64,000 bases of DNA from positions 1 through 64,000 of the forward strand of contig JAQDNC010000003.1 of assembly GCA_027660625.1 (NCBI GenBank), written 5' to 3'. Position 1 is the first letter of the stretch, and every line of letters starts with the position of its first letter. Below, in pieces: positions 50,927-60,219 of this stretch. The stretch comes from Coriobacteriaceae bacterium AM100-PB1-1D-6A. GTDB taxonomy: Bacteria > Actinomycetota > Coriobacteriia > Coriobacteriales > Coriobacteriaceae. Under the pieces are notes generated by a model. It was not told the DNA's origin and made no database searches. It saw only the letters and a program-made list of their open reading frames with translations. A program made the position numbers and the translations under genes.

Positions 50927-51826
50927 TCACTCTGAATCAAATGACATGTCGCCCGAACCAACCTCAAAACGATACGTGGCGGACTTATCGCCATTATCGA
51001 ATTCAAGATTCAAAATGGTCTCGCCGTCGTAGTCAAGCGGAAGGAAATCGCTCTCGAAGTCGCCGCTGCCCAAGGTGAGGCTCGCCTTAAAGCCCGTAGA
51101 GTTCGGAACCGTCATCTCCACATCACCCGAGCCCACACTCACGTCCATCGACTTCGCGGGCGCCTGGTAGAGATCGAACGTCATGTCGCCCGAACCGACC
51201 TCGGCATTCAGGGTGTCGGTCACGGTGCCCGTAAACTCAACGTCTCCCGAATTCAACGTTATAACCAGATCATGGCACGCAATGTCCGCGACCGCCAGGT
51301 CGCCCGACCCTACATTCGCCGTAATGCCCACCAGGTTATCCGCAACATCTCGCGGCAGCTCAATGGTAATTGTGCGGTCAATCGCGCGCTTATCATCGTA
51401 GTCGAACTGACTGATCTTGAGCGTAGAGCCCTTGACCTCAGCAAGGTTCCGGGTAGCCGCATCAGAAGCAGACGTTCCCTTCGCAACGCGACCGCTTTCG
51501 ATAACACGCACCGGGCCGCCAGAGACACATTTAACCTCGACCGTCCCCGACGTCACGTCCAAGTCGAGCGATTGGAACGCGTCGGCATCAAACGTTTCGC
51601 TCGAAAGCTGCTGAGGCCGAGCGGAATAGTTACCGCTATCCAAGAGATCATCGTCGTCAAACATATCGTCAAAATCAGACAAATCTCCAGATAGAATACC
51701 GGTCGTACGCACCATATCGGAATGAGCCAATAGCTGCGAAGCACCAAAGACAAGCCCGATGATAAGCACAAACGCTCCGATGCCAACACCCAAGCGTACC
51801 TTGGATTCATGCGAAAGCTTCATCAT
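50927..51826 (-). CDS. DUF4097-family membrane-anchored beta-repeat protein
   Basis: A 299-residue protein. A membrane segment at about 11-33 (VRLGVGIGAFVLIIGLVFGASQLL) is followed by an extracytoplasmic part. From about residue 165 the chain repeats short beta turns ending in G/S-G-D (VGSGDLAV, LNSGDVEF, VGSGDMTF, VGSGDVEM, LGSGDFES, VGSGDMSF), typical of DUF4097/putative adhesin beta-helix proteins. The function is unknown; members often sit beside PspC- or XRE-type sensors. It overlaps the XRE gene upstream by a few bases (ATG inside its end), so the pair is coupled. Confidence 0.85.
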   Translation of the reverse strand: MMKLSHESKVRLGVGIGAFVLIIGLVFGASQLLAHSDMVRTTGILSGDLSDFDDMFDDDDLLDSGNYSARPQQLSSETFDADAFQSLDLDVTSGTVEVKCVSGGPVRVIESGRVAKGTSASDAATRNLAEVKGSTLKISQFDYDDKRAIDRTITIELPRDVADNLVGITANVGSGDLAVADIACHDLVITLNSGDVEFTGTVTDTLNAEVGSGDMTFDLYQAPAKSMDVSVGSGDVEMTVPNSTGFKASLTLGSGDFESDFLPLDYDGETILNLEFDNGDKSATYRFEVGSGDMSFDSE

Positions 51827-52545
51827 TCATCACCCTCTTTGGCAATCGGCTCAGCGGTGGCCGCGGCAGCCATGTCAGCGTCAACCGAAGCGGAAACGTT
51901 CTTCCCCTTAGTCATAGCGACCGCCGGTGCCGGACCAACCTGAATATCCCCGCGCGCCCAATCACCATCGAGCGCACGCGCCACCCAGTGATAGATGGGA
52001 ATCGTAAAGAAGATCAGTGCGGCAAAGGGGCCGGCGCCAAACAGGAACATCAGCAAAAAGAACAGCAGCCAGCACACAGCCCAATACGGGAACGACTGGA
52101 ACGGACCTTTCACCGGAGTCACGCTGGTCGCACCGGCACCCGTCACCTGAGCCGTCGCCGCATTGGCAGCCTGCGCGCTCCAACTCGCCGCCTGCGCCGC
52201 CTTGGCCGCGGCATCACTCGCCTGTGTTGCCGCCTCGGTGGCGCGCGCCGCTGCCTCATGGGTGCGGGCACGCTCCGCGGCCTCGGCCTCGCGCTGACGG
52301 GCGCGGTCCTCGTTCTCAAATTCGATATCGTCCTCGATCTCGTCACTCGGATTGAGGAGCTCGTCCAAACTCACGCCATAGAGTTTTGCGAGCGAGATCA
52401 GGTTCTCGGTATCGGGCGAGCTCTCCGCACGCTCCCATTTACTGACCGCCTGGCGCGACAGTCCCAGCTTTCGCGCCAACCCTTCTTGGCTAAAACCCTT
52501 GCTGCGACGAAGGTCGGCGAGCCGCTGCGCAGTTTCTACATTCAT
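51823..52545 (-). CDS. XRE-family regulator with C-terminal membrane segments
   Basis: About 240 residues. Residues 1-65 are a helix-turn-helix (LRRSKGFSQEGLARKLGLSRQAVSKWERAESSPDTENLISLAKLYG). Residues 70-140 form a charged then Ala-rich segment, probably a long helix or coiled coil. Residues 153-190 are hydrophobic (AVCWLLFFLLMFLFGAGPFAALIFFTIPIYHW), so the regulator is tethered. The frame is open to 52794, but the ATG at 52545 follows ATAGGAGGAACC. It is translationally coupled to the DUF4097 gene, suggesting a sensor/effector pair at the membrane. Confidence 0.88.
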   Translation of the reverse strand: MNVETAQRLADLRRSKGFSQEGLARKLGLSRQAVSKWERAESSPDTENLISLAKLYGVSLDELLNPSDEIEDDIEFENEDRARQREAEAAERARTHEAAARATEAATQASDAAAKAAQAASWSAQAANAATAQVTGAGATSVTPVKGPFQSFPYWAVCWLLFFLLMFLFGAGPFAALIFFTIPIYHWVARALDGDWARGDIQVGPAPAVAMTKGKNVSASVDADMAAAATAEPIAKEGDE

Positions 52546-52657
52546 GGTTCCTCCTATGTGATGCCAGCCGTGCCGCCGGACCGTTTTTGTTCTTAAGGCG
52601 CCTTGCACAGTTAAAAATCTATCCGCCACCGCCAAAAGCATGCCACCTATTCTAGTG

Positions 52658-52669
52658 AGATTTTTGACA
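52658..52669 (-). promoter_or_regulatory. TGTCAAAAATCT element upstream of the XRE gene
   Basis: The minus strand reads TTGTCAAAAATCT, 113-124 bases before the XRE start. The same 12-mer forms part of the palindrome upstream of the other XRE gene (1051-1062), at nearly the same distance. It may be a shared operator or -35 region. Confidence 0.4.
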
Positions 52670-52812
52670 ACCGGCGGTTGCGGGTGCATATGAGCTGCGG
52701 AAATGTGTCCAAACAAAGCAATGACCCGTAGCTTGGTTGTCCCCGTTGCGGCGTTAACGGTAGTATGGTCGTACTGTTTATTCCGCACCGCCAACGGAGG
52801 GAGTCCCGCGCC

Positions 52813-53685
52813 GTGAACCGCGATTTCGCCTCATCGCTCATCCAGCTCAACAACACGTTCTATCGCGAGCACTCCGCCTCCTTTTCCGATACGCGTCAGG
52901 CCCCGTGGCCCGGCTGGGTGCGCACCATGGACATTGCGCTCGAACAGCTCGACGTCGCCACGATCGAGCATCCCGTCCGCGTCTTCGACCTTGCCTGCGG
53001 CAACATGCGCTTCGAGAACTTTGCCGCCGGCGGCACGCTGGCTGCCAAAGGCGTGGACGGCACGAGCCCCTCGGCAGACGCCAGCTGCCCCTTCGAGTTC
53101 TATGGTGTCGACTCGTGCCAGGACCTGGCCATCGATGCACGCGGCCACGCCCTGCGCATTCCCAACCTGCACTTCCAGGAACTCGACGTACTCGACGCCC
53201 TTATGAAGCTCAACCCCGCCGAGACACCCGACGTGCTTTTCGACGCCCCGCTCGCCGACATCTCGGTCTGCTTTGGCTTTATGCACCATGTGCCGTCGTG
53301 CGAGTACCGTGTACGCGTACTTGATGCCTTGGTGCGCCAAACGCGCCCGGGTGGCATCATCGCCATCAGTTTTTGGGAGTTTATGAACGACGAGCGCATG
53401 GCGCGCAAGGCCGTTCGCGCCGAAGCCCGCGCCGAGCTCACCCCGCCGTTTGAGGGTTACGATTCCGCGCAGTTTGAAGCCGGCGACCACCTCATTGGCT
53501 GGCAAAACGACCGTCACGCCTACCGTTATTGCCACCACTTTGATGATCAGCAGATCACCGACCTGGTGCGCGGCGTCCGTACGTTCTACAAGAGCGGCGA
53601 GGTCCCCGTGCGCGAGCTTGAGCGTTTCCATGCCGACGGTCGCAGCGGCGAGCTCAACCGCTATGTGATTCTTAAGCGCCTGTAG
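52813..53685 (+). CDS. Class I SAM methyltransferase with Trm9-like features
   Basis: A 290-residue protein. The start at GTG follows GGAGGGAG. The N-terminal FYREHSASFSDTRQAPWPGW resembles the FxxTRxxPWP stretch near the start of Trm9/ALKBH8-type tRNA methyltransferases. The SAM site is VFDLACGNMRF, followed by FYGVDSCQDLA, CFGFMHHVPSCEYRVRVLDALVRQTRPGG and AYRYCHHFDDQQI. Trm9 methylates cm5U34, the product of Elp3. Elp3 lies 2 kb away, so a linked tRNA wobble modification is possible but unproven. Confidence 0.72.
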   Translation: MNRDFASSLIQLNNTFYREHSASFSDTRQAPWPGWVRTMDIALEQLDVATIEHPVRVFDLACGNMRFENFAAGGTLAAKGVDGTSPSADASCPFEFYGVDSCQDLAIDARGHALRIPNLHFQELDVLDALMKLNPAETPDVLFDAPLADISVCFGFMHHVPSCEYRVRVLDALVRQTRPGGIIAISFWEFMNDERMARKAVRAEARAELTPPFEGYDSAQFEAGDHLIGWQNDRHAYRYCHHFDDQQITDLVRGVRTFYKSGEVPVRELERFHADGRSGELNRYVILKRL

Positions 53686-53803
53686 GCATTGACGACTCGT
53701 CGCCGAGCCGCACCGCAACTTTCGGGCACATTGCGCCCACCCTTTTTCAACCCATTGACGGAACGTGCAGCTATGCGTTCCATACTTATGACCAAGGAGC
53801 CTC

Positions 53804-54643
53804 ATGGGAGCCGTCCACGTTCGCACGCCTAAGAACTTTGTGCTCGAGGAGCGCCTGGAGCGCTACGCCGATGCGATTGAGACGAACCCCGAGGCCTATG
53901 CCGGAGATTGGCGCAAGGCCTGTGCGCCAGCTGGCAGCAAGCCCTTCGAACACCTTCACCTTGATCTTGGCTGTGGCAAGGGAACGTACCTTGTAGAGCG
54001 CGCGGCCCACGAGCCAAACACCCTCTTTATCGGCATGGACCAGGAGCCCATCTGCATCGCCTATGCCGCACAGAAAATCTGCGAGCAGGAGCTATCCAAC
54101 GCACTCGTCCTGCCCCGAGGCGCCGCATCGCTGCCGCAGCTGTTTGCCGCAGGCGAGCTCAATGCCATCACCATTAACTTTCCCACGCCGCAGCCCAAGG
54201 CCAAGTACGCCAAAAAACGACTCGTCCATGTCGACCATCTAATGCTCTATCGCTCGCTCTTTGCAGCCGACGCCACCGTCACGCTGCGCACCGACAGCAA
54301 GCCATTGCGCGACTACGCCCTGGGGCAGTTTGCCGCGGCCGGCTACGACACGCTTTGGGTAAGTGACGACGTACGCCGCGACCATCCCGAGCATCCCGAG
54401 ACCGAATATGAATGCCGCACGCGCGAGATGGGCGCCGTCGTCTATGGCATTTGCGCCACACCCGGTGCGCAGCCAACCGACGAACAGCTCACGGCGGGCC
54501 GCATGCAGGAGCAAAGCCTTGCCTGCTACCTGCCCGATAACCTCGATGAGCTCACCTACGTGCCTCTCGGCATGGAAGAGGCCGTCGAGAACTTTAGAAA
54601 CCGTGCCCGGAAAGGCAAGAAGCGCCTGCCTCAGGAACGCTAG
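53804..54643 (+). CDS. trmB: tRNA (guanine-N7-)-methyltransferase, divergent
   Basis: A 279-residue SAM enzyme that should make m7G46 in tRNA. The SAM site is LHLDLGCGKGTYLVERAAHEPNTLFIGMDQEP. The family hallmark NFPDPWPKxRHxKRRL appears as NFPTPQPKAKYAKKRLVH, so an aspartate usually important for binding is replaced by threonine. The following region (LYRSLFAADATVTLRTDSKPLRDYALGQF) is normal. A C-terminal extension (about residues 195-279) is longer than usual. AAGGAGCCTC precedes the ATG. It is followed closely by the Ski2-like helicase gene. Activity on the usual tRNA site is likely but not assured. Confidence 0.85.
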   Translation: MGAVHVRTPKNFVLEERLERYADAIETNPEAYAGDWRKACAPAGSKPFEHLHLDLGCGKGTYLVERAAHEPNTLFIGMDQEPICIAYAAQKICEQELSNALVLPRGAASLPQLFAAGELNAITINFPTPQPKAKYAKKRLVHVDHLMLYRSLFAADATVTLRTDSKPLRDYALGQFAAAGYDTLWVSDDVRRDHPEHPETEYECRTREMGAVVYGICATPGAQPTDEQLTAGRMQEQSLACYLPDNLDELTYVPLGMEEAVENFRNRARKGKKRLPQER

Positions 54644-54741
54644 CACCGCACGCCCATTTCCTGCATTTTCTCGCGCGCTGCCGCTCCGCGCCGCCGCTAC
54701 GCCATAATAGTTGGCGGACAATCGCGAGAGAAAGCAAACAC

Positions 54742-57423
54742 ATGGCACAGACCACGACAGATACCGCCGCCAGCACCGTCTCCGGCGCCGGCGCCGCCAG
54801 CTCATTCTCGGGCGGCACGGGAACCGAAGCCGAGTTTGGCTCGCTCGGCGCGCTCTCCCCCACCTGGTGGGAGCCCGAGGATGGCAGTGAGCCCGAGCCA
54901 TGGCTCACGCCCGACCAGGCCTTCGAGCGTTTCTTTGAATGGACGAGCGATCGCGGTATTGAACTGTGGGATCACCAAGAAGAGGCCCTCATGGACCTGG
55001 CAGCCGGCGATCACGTCATCTTAGGCACACCGACCGGATCGGGTAAATCGCTCGTCGCGCTGGGTATGCTCTTTATGGGCATGGCGCAGGGTAAGCGTTG
55101 TTATTACACGGCCCCCATCAAGGCCCTGGTCAGCGAAAAGTTCTTCGACCTTGTGCAGGTGCTCGGCCGCGATAACGTCGGCATGATCACCGGCGACACG
55201 CATATCAACACCAAGGCACCCGTCATCTGCTGCACGGCCGAAATCCTTGCTAACGATGCGCTGCGCGAGGGTGAGGACGCCGATGCGGGCTGCGTGGCCA
55301 TGGATGAGTTCCACTACTTTGCCGACCCCGACCGCGGTTGGGCCTGGCAGGTGCCGCTGCTCACCCTGCCCCACACGCAGTTTATGCTCATGAGCGCCAC
55401 GCTCGGCGATGTCACTGCCATCGCCGCCTCACTCGAGGAGCACACCGGCGCTGCTTGCGACTTGGTTGTCGACGCCCCGCGTCCTGTTCCGCTGAGCTAC
55501 GACTATGTGACGACCTCCCTCGAGGGCACCGTCGAGCTCGCCATGCGCCGTGGCGAGGCCCCGCTCTATATCGTGCACTTTAGCCAGGATGCCGCCCTTG
55601 CGACGGCGCAGTCGCTCGCCAATTTTGGCATCGCCAGCAAGGCGCAGCGCGAGGCCATTAAGGAAGCTGCCAAAGGCACGAGCTTCTCCACGGCCTTTGG
55701 CAAGATTCTTAAGCGCTTGCTCGGATGCGGCGTCGGCGTGCACCATGCTGGCATGTTGCCGCGCTATCGTCTGCTGGTCGAGCGCTTGGCACAACAGGGC
55801 CTGTTGCCCGTCATCTGCGGCACCGATACGCTCGGCGTCGGCATCAACGTACCCATCCACACCGTGGTACTCACCGCGCTCACCAAGTTCGACGGCTACA
55901 AGATGCGTCGTCTGCGCGCCCGCGAGTTTCATCAGATTGCCGGTCGCGCCGGCCGCTCGGGCTTCGATACCGAGGGCATGGTGATTGCCGAGGCACCCGA
56001 GCACGAGATCGAGAATGCCAAGCTTATGGCCAAAGCGGGCGACGACCCCAAAAAACTCCGTAAGATTAAAAAGAAGAAGGCACCCGAGGGCTTTGTCACC
56101 TGGAATAAGCAGACCTTTGAGCGCCTGATCGAGACGCAGCCAGAAACGCTCAAGCCGCGCCTGCGCATCACGCACTCCATGGTGATTAGCGTGGTCGAGC
56201 AGGGCGGCGATGCGCGAGCCCGCGTGCACGACCTCATCGAGACAAGCCTGCAAACGCCCGAGGAAAAGGCCAAGCTCGAGGTTCGCGCCGACGAAATCTT
56301 CGCCACGCTCATCGATTCCGGCGTCGTCGTGCGCGCCGAGGTGCCGCCCGCACCCGATGCCCCGGCTGACGCCACACCAGACATCGACTATGCGCTGACG
56401 GTCGATCTGCCCGAGGACTTCGCGCTCGATCAGCCGCTCTCGCCGTTCTTGCTTGCCGCGTTGGAGCTGCTCGATCCCGAGAGCGAGACCTATACCATGG
56501 ACTTAATCTCAATGGTCGAGGCAACGCTCGAGGATCCCAAGCAGGTGCTGCGCGCACAGGAGCGCGCAGCACGCGATCGCACTATGGCCGAGATGAAGGC
56601 CGACGGCATCGAATATGAGGAGCGTCTGGAGCGCATTCAAGACGTCACGTACGAAAAGCCGCTCGAGAATTTGCTCGACGCCGCTTTTGACAAGTACTGC
56701 CAGGAAGTACCCTGGGCAAACGACTATCAGCTCTCTCCCAAGAGCGTTCTGCGCGATATGCTGGAAAGCGCGAGCGATTTTAAGGGCTACATTCAAAAGC
56801 TCGGCATCGCCCGCTCCGAGGGTATTTTGCTGCGCTACCTGGCAGAGGCCTACCGTTCGCTCGACCGCACCGTACCCATCGAGAAGCGCGACGAGCGCCT
56901 GCGCGACATTATCTCGTGGCTGGGCTTTGTGGTGCGCTCGGTCGACTCGAGCCTGGTGGACGAGTGGGAGAACGCTGGCAACCCGGCAGCCCTCGACACC
57001 ACGCCGCCGCAGGGCATCGACGAGGTCGTGGCGGACCGCCGCGGCTGCACGCTGTTGGTGCGCAACGCGCTCTTCCGCCGCGTGACCCTTGCCGCCCGCG
57101 AGCACGTTCGCGACCTGGGCGAGCTCGACGACGACTGGGGCATGAGCGAGATCCGCTGGCAAAAAGCACTCGACGCTTACCACGAGCAGCACGAGGAAAT
57201 CCTCACCGACGGAGATGCCCGCAGCGCCGCGATGTTTTCCATCGATGAGTCCGACGAGAAGACCGCGCACGTATGGCACGTGCACCAGATCTTTGCCGAC
57301 GAGGATGGCGACCACGACTTTGGCATCATGGGCGATGTCGATCTGGACGCCACGCAAGACGGCGGCGAGGTCATCTTCAAAAACTACCGCGTCGGCTTTA
57401 TCGAGGACCTGCTCGAGGACTAG
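54742..57423 (+). CDS. Ski2-like DEAD/DEAH helicase with DUF3516 domain
   Basis: An 893-residue superfamily 2 helicase. The N-terminal ~45 residues are Ala/Ser/Thr-rich and disordered. The helicase core has GTPTGSGKS (95-103), MDEFHYF (motif II), MLMSATLGD (motif III), GVGIN and HQIAGRAGRSGFDTEG (motif VI). The rest, from about 520, is the DUF3516 domain common in actinobacterial RNA-processing helicases (VDLPEDFALDQPLSPFLLAALELLDPES). It probably unwinds structured RNA, as Mtr4/Ski2 relatives do. The start and the trmB end are about 98 bases apart, so co-transcription is possible. Confidence 0.9.
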   Translation: MAQTTTDTAASTVSGAGAASSFSGGTGTEAEFGSLGALSPTWWEPEDGSEPEPWLTPDQAFERFFEWTSDRGIELWDHQEEALMDLAAGDHVILGTPTGSGKSLVALGMLFMGMAQGKRCYYTAPIKALVSEKFFDLVQVLGRDNVGMITGDTHINTKAPVICCTAEILANDALREGEDADAGCVAMDEFHYFADPDRGWAWQVPLLTLPHTQFMLMSATLGDVTAIAASLEEHTGAACDLVVDAPRPVPLSYDYVTTSLEGTVELAMRRGEAPLYIVHFSQDAALATAQSLANFGIASKAQREAIKEAAKGTSFSTAFGKILKRLLGCGVGVHHAGMLPRYRLLVERLAQQGLLPVICGTDTLGVGINVPIHTVVLTALTKFDGYKMRRLRAREFHQIAGRAGRSGFDTEGMVIAEAPEHEIENAKLMAKAGDDPKKLRKIKKKKAPEGFVTWNKQTFERLIETQPETLKPRLRITHSMVISVVEQGGDARARVHDLIETSLQTPEEKAKLEVRADEIFATLIDSGVVVRAEVPPAPDAPADATPDIDYALTVDLPEDFALDQPLSPFLLAALELLDPESETYTMDLISMVEATLEDPKQVLRAQERAARDRTMAEMKADGIEYEERLERIQDVTYEKPLENLLDAAFDKYCQEVPWANDYQLSPKSVLRDMLESASDFKGYIQKLGIARSEGILLRYLAEAYRSLDRTVPIEKRDERLRDIISWLGFVVRSVDSSLVDEWENAGNPAALDTTPPQGIDEVVADRRGCTLLVRNALFRRVTLAAREHVRDLGELDDDWGMSEIRWQKALDAYHEQHEEILTDGDARSAAMFSIDESDEKTAHVWHVHQIFADEDGDHDFGIMGDVDLDATQDGGEVIFKNYRVGFIEDLLED

Positions 57424-57444
57424 CCGAACATACTGGAGCGAAAC

Positions 57445-57485
57445 AAGCGGGGCCGTTGGCAATATCGCCAGCGGCCCCGCTTTTG
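57445..57485. terminator. Bidirectional terminator
   Basis: AAGCGGGGCCG (57446-57456) pairs with CGGCCCCGCTT (57472-57482), with internal TGGC/GCCA pairing and TTTT on the plus strand. It separates the convergent helicase and DUF2130 genes. Confidence 0.88.
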
Positions 57486-57501
57486 CACTATCTGCTATGC
57501 C

Positions 57502-59259
57502 TTACTCGGCATCCTCGACCTCATATGAATCCGCCTCGGCGGGCTCATCGTTTGTCTCCGTCGCAGCCCCGCGCGCCTCGTCAAACGCCGCCTTCATGGT
57601 CTTGTTGCCCCATGTGAGCTTGCGAATGGTAAGATCGTCGGCTTTCTTGTTGGCAAGGCGCAGATTGTTCTCGGAGGACAGCAACGCCTCCTTGGTTTTC
57701 TGCAGATGGCTAATCGTCTTGTCGATCTCATCGATTGCCGTTTGGAACTTGCGACTCGCGATCTCGCAGTTGCGGCCGAAATCGTTCTTGAACTTTTCCA
57801 TCTTGGCTTCGAAGTTCGTGACGTCGATATTCTGCTGCTTGTACTCCGCCAGCTCCTGCTTATAGCGCAGCGAACCCATGGCGGCGTTGCGAAGAAGTGT
57901 AATCATGGGAATGAAAAACTGTGGGCGAATCACGTACATCTTCTCGTAGCGATAGCTCACGTCGACTATCCCTGCGTTATAGAGCTCGCTCTCGGGCTCG
58001 AGTAGCGTGCAGAGCACCGCGTACTCACAGCCTTTCTGGCGACGATCGTGATCGAGCTTCTTAAAGAAGTCCTCGTTTTTGTGCTTGGTCGCAGTCTCGT
58101 CGTTCTCGTTTTTCATCTCGAACATAATCGAAATGACCTCGTTGCCGCTCGCGTCGCACTCGCGGAAGATAAAGTCGCCCTTGGTACCCTCGGACGCATC
58201 GTTGTCTTTCTCGAAGTACGCGTTAGGAAACGCCGTCATGCGCAGACGGTTAAACTCGGTCTCGCAGTGCTGCTCGAGCGACTCGCCCACCATCTTGGTG
58301 GACAGGCGGACCTTCATGTCCTTAAGGCGCTCAATCTCTTCATCCTTGTAGCGAATCAGGTCATCGCTCGCGCGCTTGGCCTGCGCAAGCTCGAGCTCGT
58401 GTGCCGCCTTGGCCTGTTCCTCGCGAGAATCGCGCACCGCCAGCTCGCTCGTCAGCTTGGCACGTGCCTCATCGCGCTCTCGCTCCACCGCGGCGACCGC
58501 CTCCGACAGGTTCATTTTTGCCATCAGTTCCTGCTCGCGCAACTGGGCACGCAGACCCTCGGCCTCTTGCTCAGATTGTGCCTTTGCGGCGGAAAACTTC
58601 TCCTGTACCGTCGCGCGGTAGTCAGCAAGCGCGCGCTCAGCTTCACCGCGAGCAGCATCGAGCTCGCGCTGCGACTCTGCCGCGGCAGCGGCAAGCGCCA
58701 TCTCCTGGGCCTTGTCCGCCGCGGCAAGCCTGGCCTGCAGCTCGGCAATCTGAGCATCACGTGCAGCCAAATCGTTTTGAGCAGCATTGCGCGCCACCGA
58801 CTCGACGAGCTTGGCTTCGTCATCTTTGCGCTCCAGCTGCGCACGCAAATTGTCGATTTCTCGCTGAAGCTCGGCGTTTTCCTTTTGAGCATCGGCACGG
58901 GCCTCAACCGCCGCGCGCTGACTTGCGCTCTCGCGCTCTGTGGCAGCGCCCTCGAGCTTGGCGCGCAGCTCGGCAAGCTCAGCGTCGCGCTTGGCAACCT
59001 CTTGTGCCAGCTTCTGCTCCGCGGCGTTCTTCTGCTCGACAAGTTGAGCGTTGCGCTGAGAATCTGCCTTTTGCAAGGCAGCCGTCGAACGCGAGCGCTC
59101 AAGCTCCAGCGCCTGCTCGCCCTCGCGCTGGACTGCCTTCACACGCTCATCCAGGTCGCGCGAAAACTCGGCATTGCGCACTTGCTTGACGATGTCCGCA
59201 TAGCCAGACGCATCGACCTTAAAAACTTCGCCACAATGCGGGCACTTGATCTCGTTCAT
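57502..59259 (-). CDS. DUF2130 protein with zinc finger and coiled coil
   Basis: A 585-residue protein. The N-terminus has a zinc-ribbon half, CPHCGEVF. Residues of about 30-300 form a long Ala/Glu/Lys/Arg-rich coiled coil. The C-terminal ~220 residues are the DUF2130 domain, related to PD-(D/E)XK-type nucleases: [42 protein letters not shown], then [29 protein letters not shown] and [17 protein letters not shown]. The GDFIF...FEMKNE spacing could be the nuclease metal site. The ATG has GAGGAGCTGCT. The role is unknown; DNA processing is inferred. Confidence 0.85.
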   Translation of the reverse strand: MNEIKCPHCGEVFKVDASGYADIVKQVRNAEFSRDLDERVKAVQREGEQALELERSRSTAALQKADSQRNAQLVEQKNAAEQKLAQEVAKRDAELAELRAKLEGAATERESASQRAAVEARADAQKENAELQREIDNLRAQLERKDDEAKLVESVARNAAQNDLAARDAQIAELQARLAAADKAQEMALAAAAAESQRELDAARGEAERALADYRATVQEKFSAAKAQSEQEAEGLRAQLREQELMAKMNLSEAVAAVERERDEARAKLTSELAVRDSREEQAKAAHELELAQAKRASDDLIRYKDEEIERLKDMKVRLSTKMVGESLEQHCETEFNRLRMTAFPNAYFEKDNDASEGTKGDFIFRECDASGNEVISIMFEMKNENDETATKHKNEDFFKKLDHDRRQKGCEYAVLCTLLEPESELYNAGIVDVSYRYEKMYVIRPQFFIPMITLLRNAAMGSLRYKQELAEYKQQNIDVTNFEAKMEKFKNDFGRNCEIASRKFQTAIDEIDKTISHLQKTKEALLSSENNLRLANKKADDLTIRKLTWGNKTMKAAFDEARGAATETNDEPAEADSYEVEDAE

Positions 59260-59354
59260 AGCAGCTCCTCGATGGACGCAAATTTCAACCGCTTACACTC
59301 TACCGCGCCGCACGGACAAAAAAGACGCCGCCGCCATAATAGCAACAGCGCCAG

Positions 59355-59391
59355 AACCACCACAAAGGTGCCTGTCCCCTTTGTGGCGGTT
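59355..59391. repeat. CCACAAAGG palindrome with GGGACAGG core
   Basis: AACCACCACAAAGG (59355-59368) pairs with CCTTTGTGGCGGTT (59378-59391) with one mismatch. The loop holds GGACAGG on the minus strand. It lies between the phosphoesterase and DUF2130 genes and could act as a terminator or be one of a repeated family. Confidence 0.7.
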
Positions 59392-59409
59392 TGTGTGACG
59401 GTTCGAGAA

Positions 59410-59955
59410 TTACAGTCCAAAGAAGCTCAAGATCTGGTCTCGGCTTACGGGCTTGTACTCGTTGGCGTCGAGGCCCACATCGTAGCGATAAATGGGGCGC
59501 TCGCGATCGCAGTTGCGCGCGTTGGTGCGGTCTCCCCTGCTGTGGATATGCCCGTGCAGCATGATGGCGCCACGCGCCTTGCCATTCCAGCTGAGCATGG
59601 GGTAATGGCTCAACACCAGGCGATGGCCCTTGGCATAGCCGGGAGCAATCTCCAGGTAATCACGCACGTCTTCCCAGATTTGGGGCGCAGCTGGATCTTC
59701 CCAGTCACCGTCATGGTTGCCACGGATGAGCGTTACGTTCTGACATTCGATGCGCTCGCGCAGGCGCACAGCATCCGCCAGGGGCAAACGATAGGTAAAG
59801 TCTCCCAAGATATAGAGACGGTCGTCCGCCGCCACGCACTCATTCACGGCATCGATGACCTTGCGGTTCATCTCCTCGACCGAGCCAAATGGCCGGTCCA
59901 TGTCGTGCAGGATATTCGTGTCGCCCAGGTGCAGGTCGGCGGTAAACCACATCAT
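59410..59955 (-). CDS. Calcineurin-like metallophosphoesterase
   Basis: A 181-residue phosphoesterase. The metal motifs are WFTADLHLGDTNIL (D-x-H), YILGDFT (GD), TLIRGNHDGDW (GNHD), LSHYPML (H) and LHGHIHS (GHxH). Small enzymes of this family act on phosphodiesters or nucleotides; the substrate is unknown. ATG at 59955 (with ATG at 59952 just after it) follows GAGGACAGAGACG; the further upstream ATG at 59970 has no ribosome site. It belongs to the same-strand group with the 59-residue and HIRAN proteins. Confidence 0.85.
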   Translation of the reverse strand: MMWFTADLHLGDTNILHDMDRPFGSVEEMNRKVIDAVNECVAADDRLYILGDFTYRLPLADAVRLRERIECQNVTLIRGNHDGDWEDPAAPQIWEDVRDYLEIAPGYAKGHRLVLSHYPMLSWNGKARGAIMLHGHIHSRGDRTNARNCDRERPIYRYDVGLDANEYKPVSRDQILSFFGL

Positions 59956-60021
59956 CGTCTCTGTCCTCATTTCGCAACGTGTTCAACTCGTGCTAAGTAT
60001 ACAGACGCAGCGATGCGGCGG

Positions 60022-60201
60022 TTATCCAAAGAGCCCGCCGAACAGTCCGCGGCGGCGCTTGTCTTGCTTTTTCGAAGCGTCACCCTGAGTTTTCTTGTCC
60101 TGCCGCTTCTTACGGTCCTGCTCCAGCTCATCATCGTCGAGCAGCATATCCCACTCAAACGGGTCATCCGTCAGATCGAACAGGCCATCGTCATCAAACA
60201 T
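60022..60201 (-). CDS. Small charged protein of 59 residues
   Basis: A short gene of 59 codons. Its start follows GGAGGCTGCC, an ideal ribosome site. The first half is acidic (MFDDDGLFDLTDDPFEWDML, LDDDELEQD), the second half basic (RKKRQDKKTQGDASKKQDKRRRG), and it ends LFGGLFG. The protein is probably disordered, and might bind nucleic acid or a partner protein. No family was recognised. It lies between the HIRAN and phosphoesterase genes on the same strand, 18 bases from HIRAN, suggesting one transcript. Confidence 0.65.
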   Translation of the reverse strand: MFDDDGLFDLTDDPFEWDMLLDDDELEQDRKKRQDKKTQGDASKKQDKRRRGLFGGLFG

Positions 60202-60219
60202 GGCAGCCTCCCTTACCGA

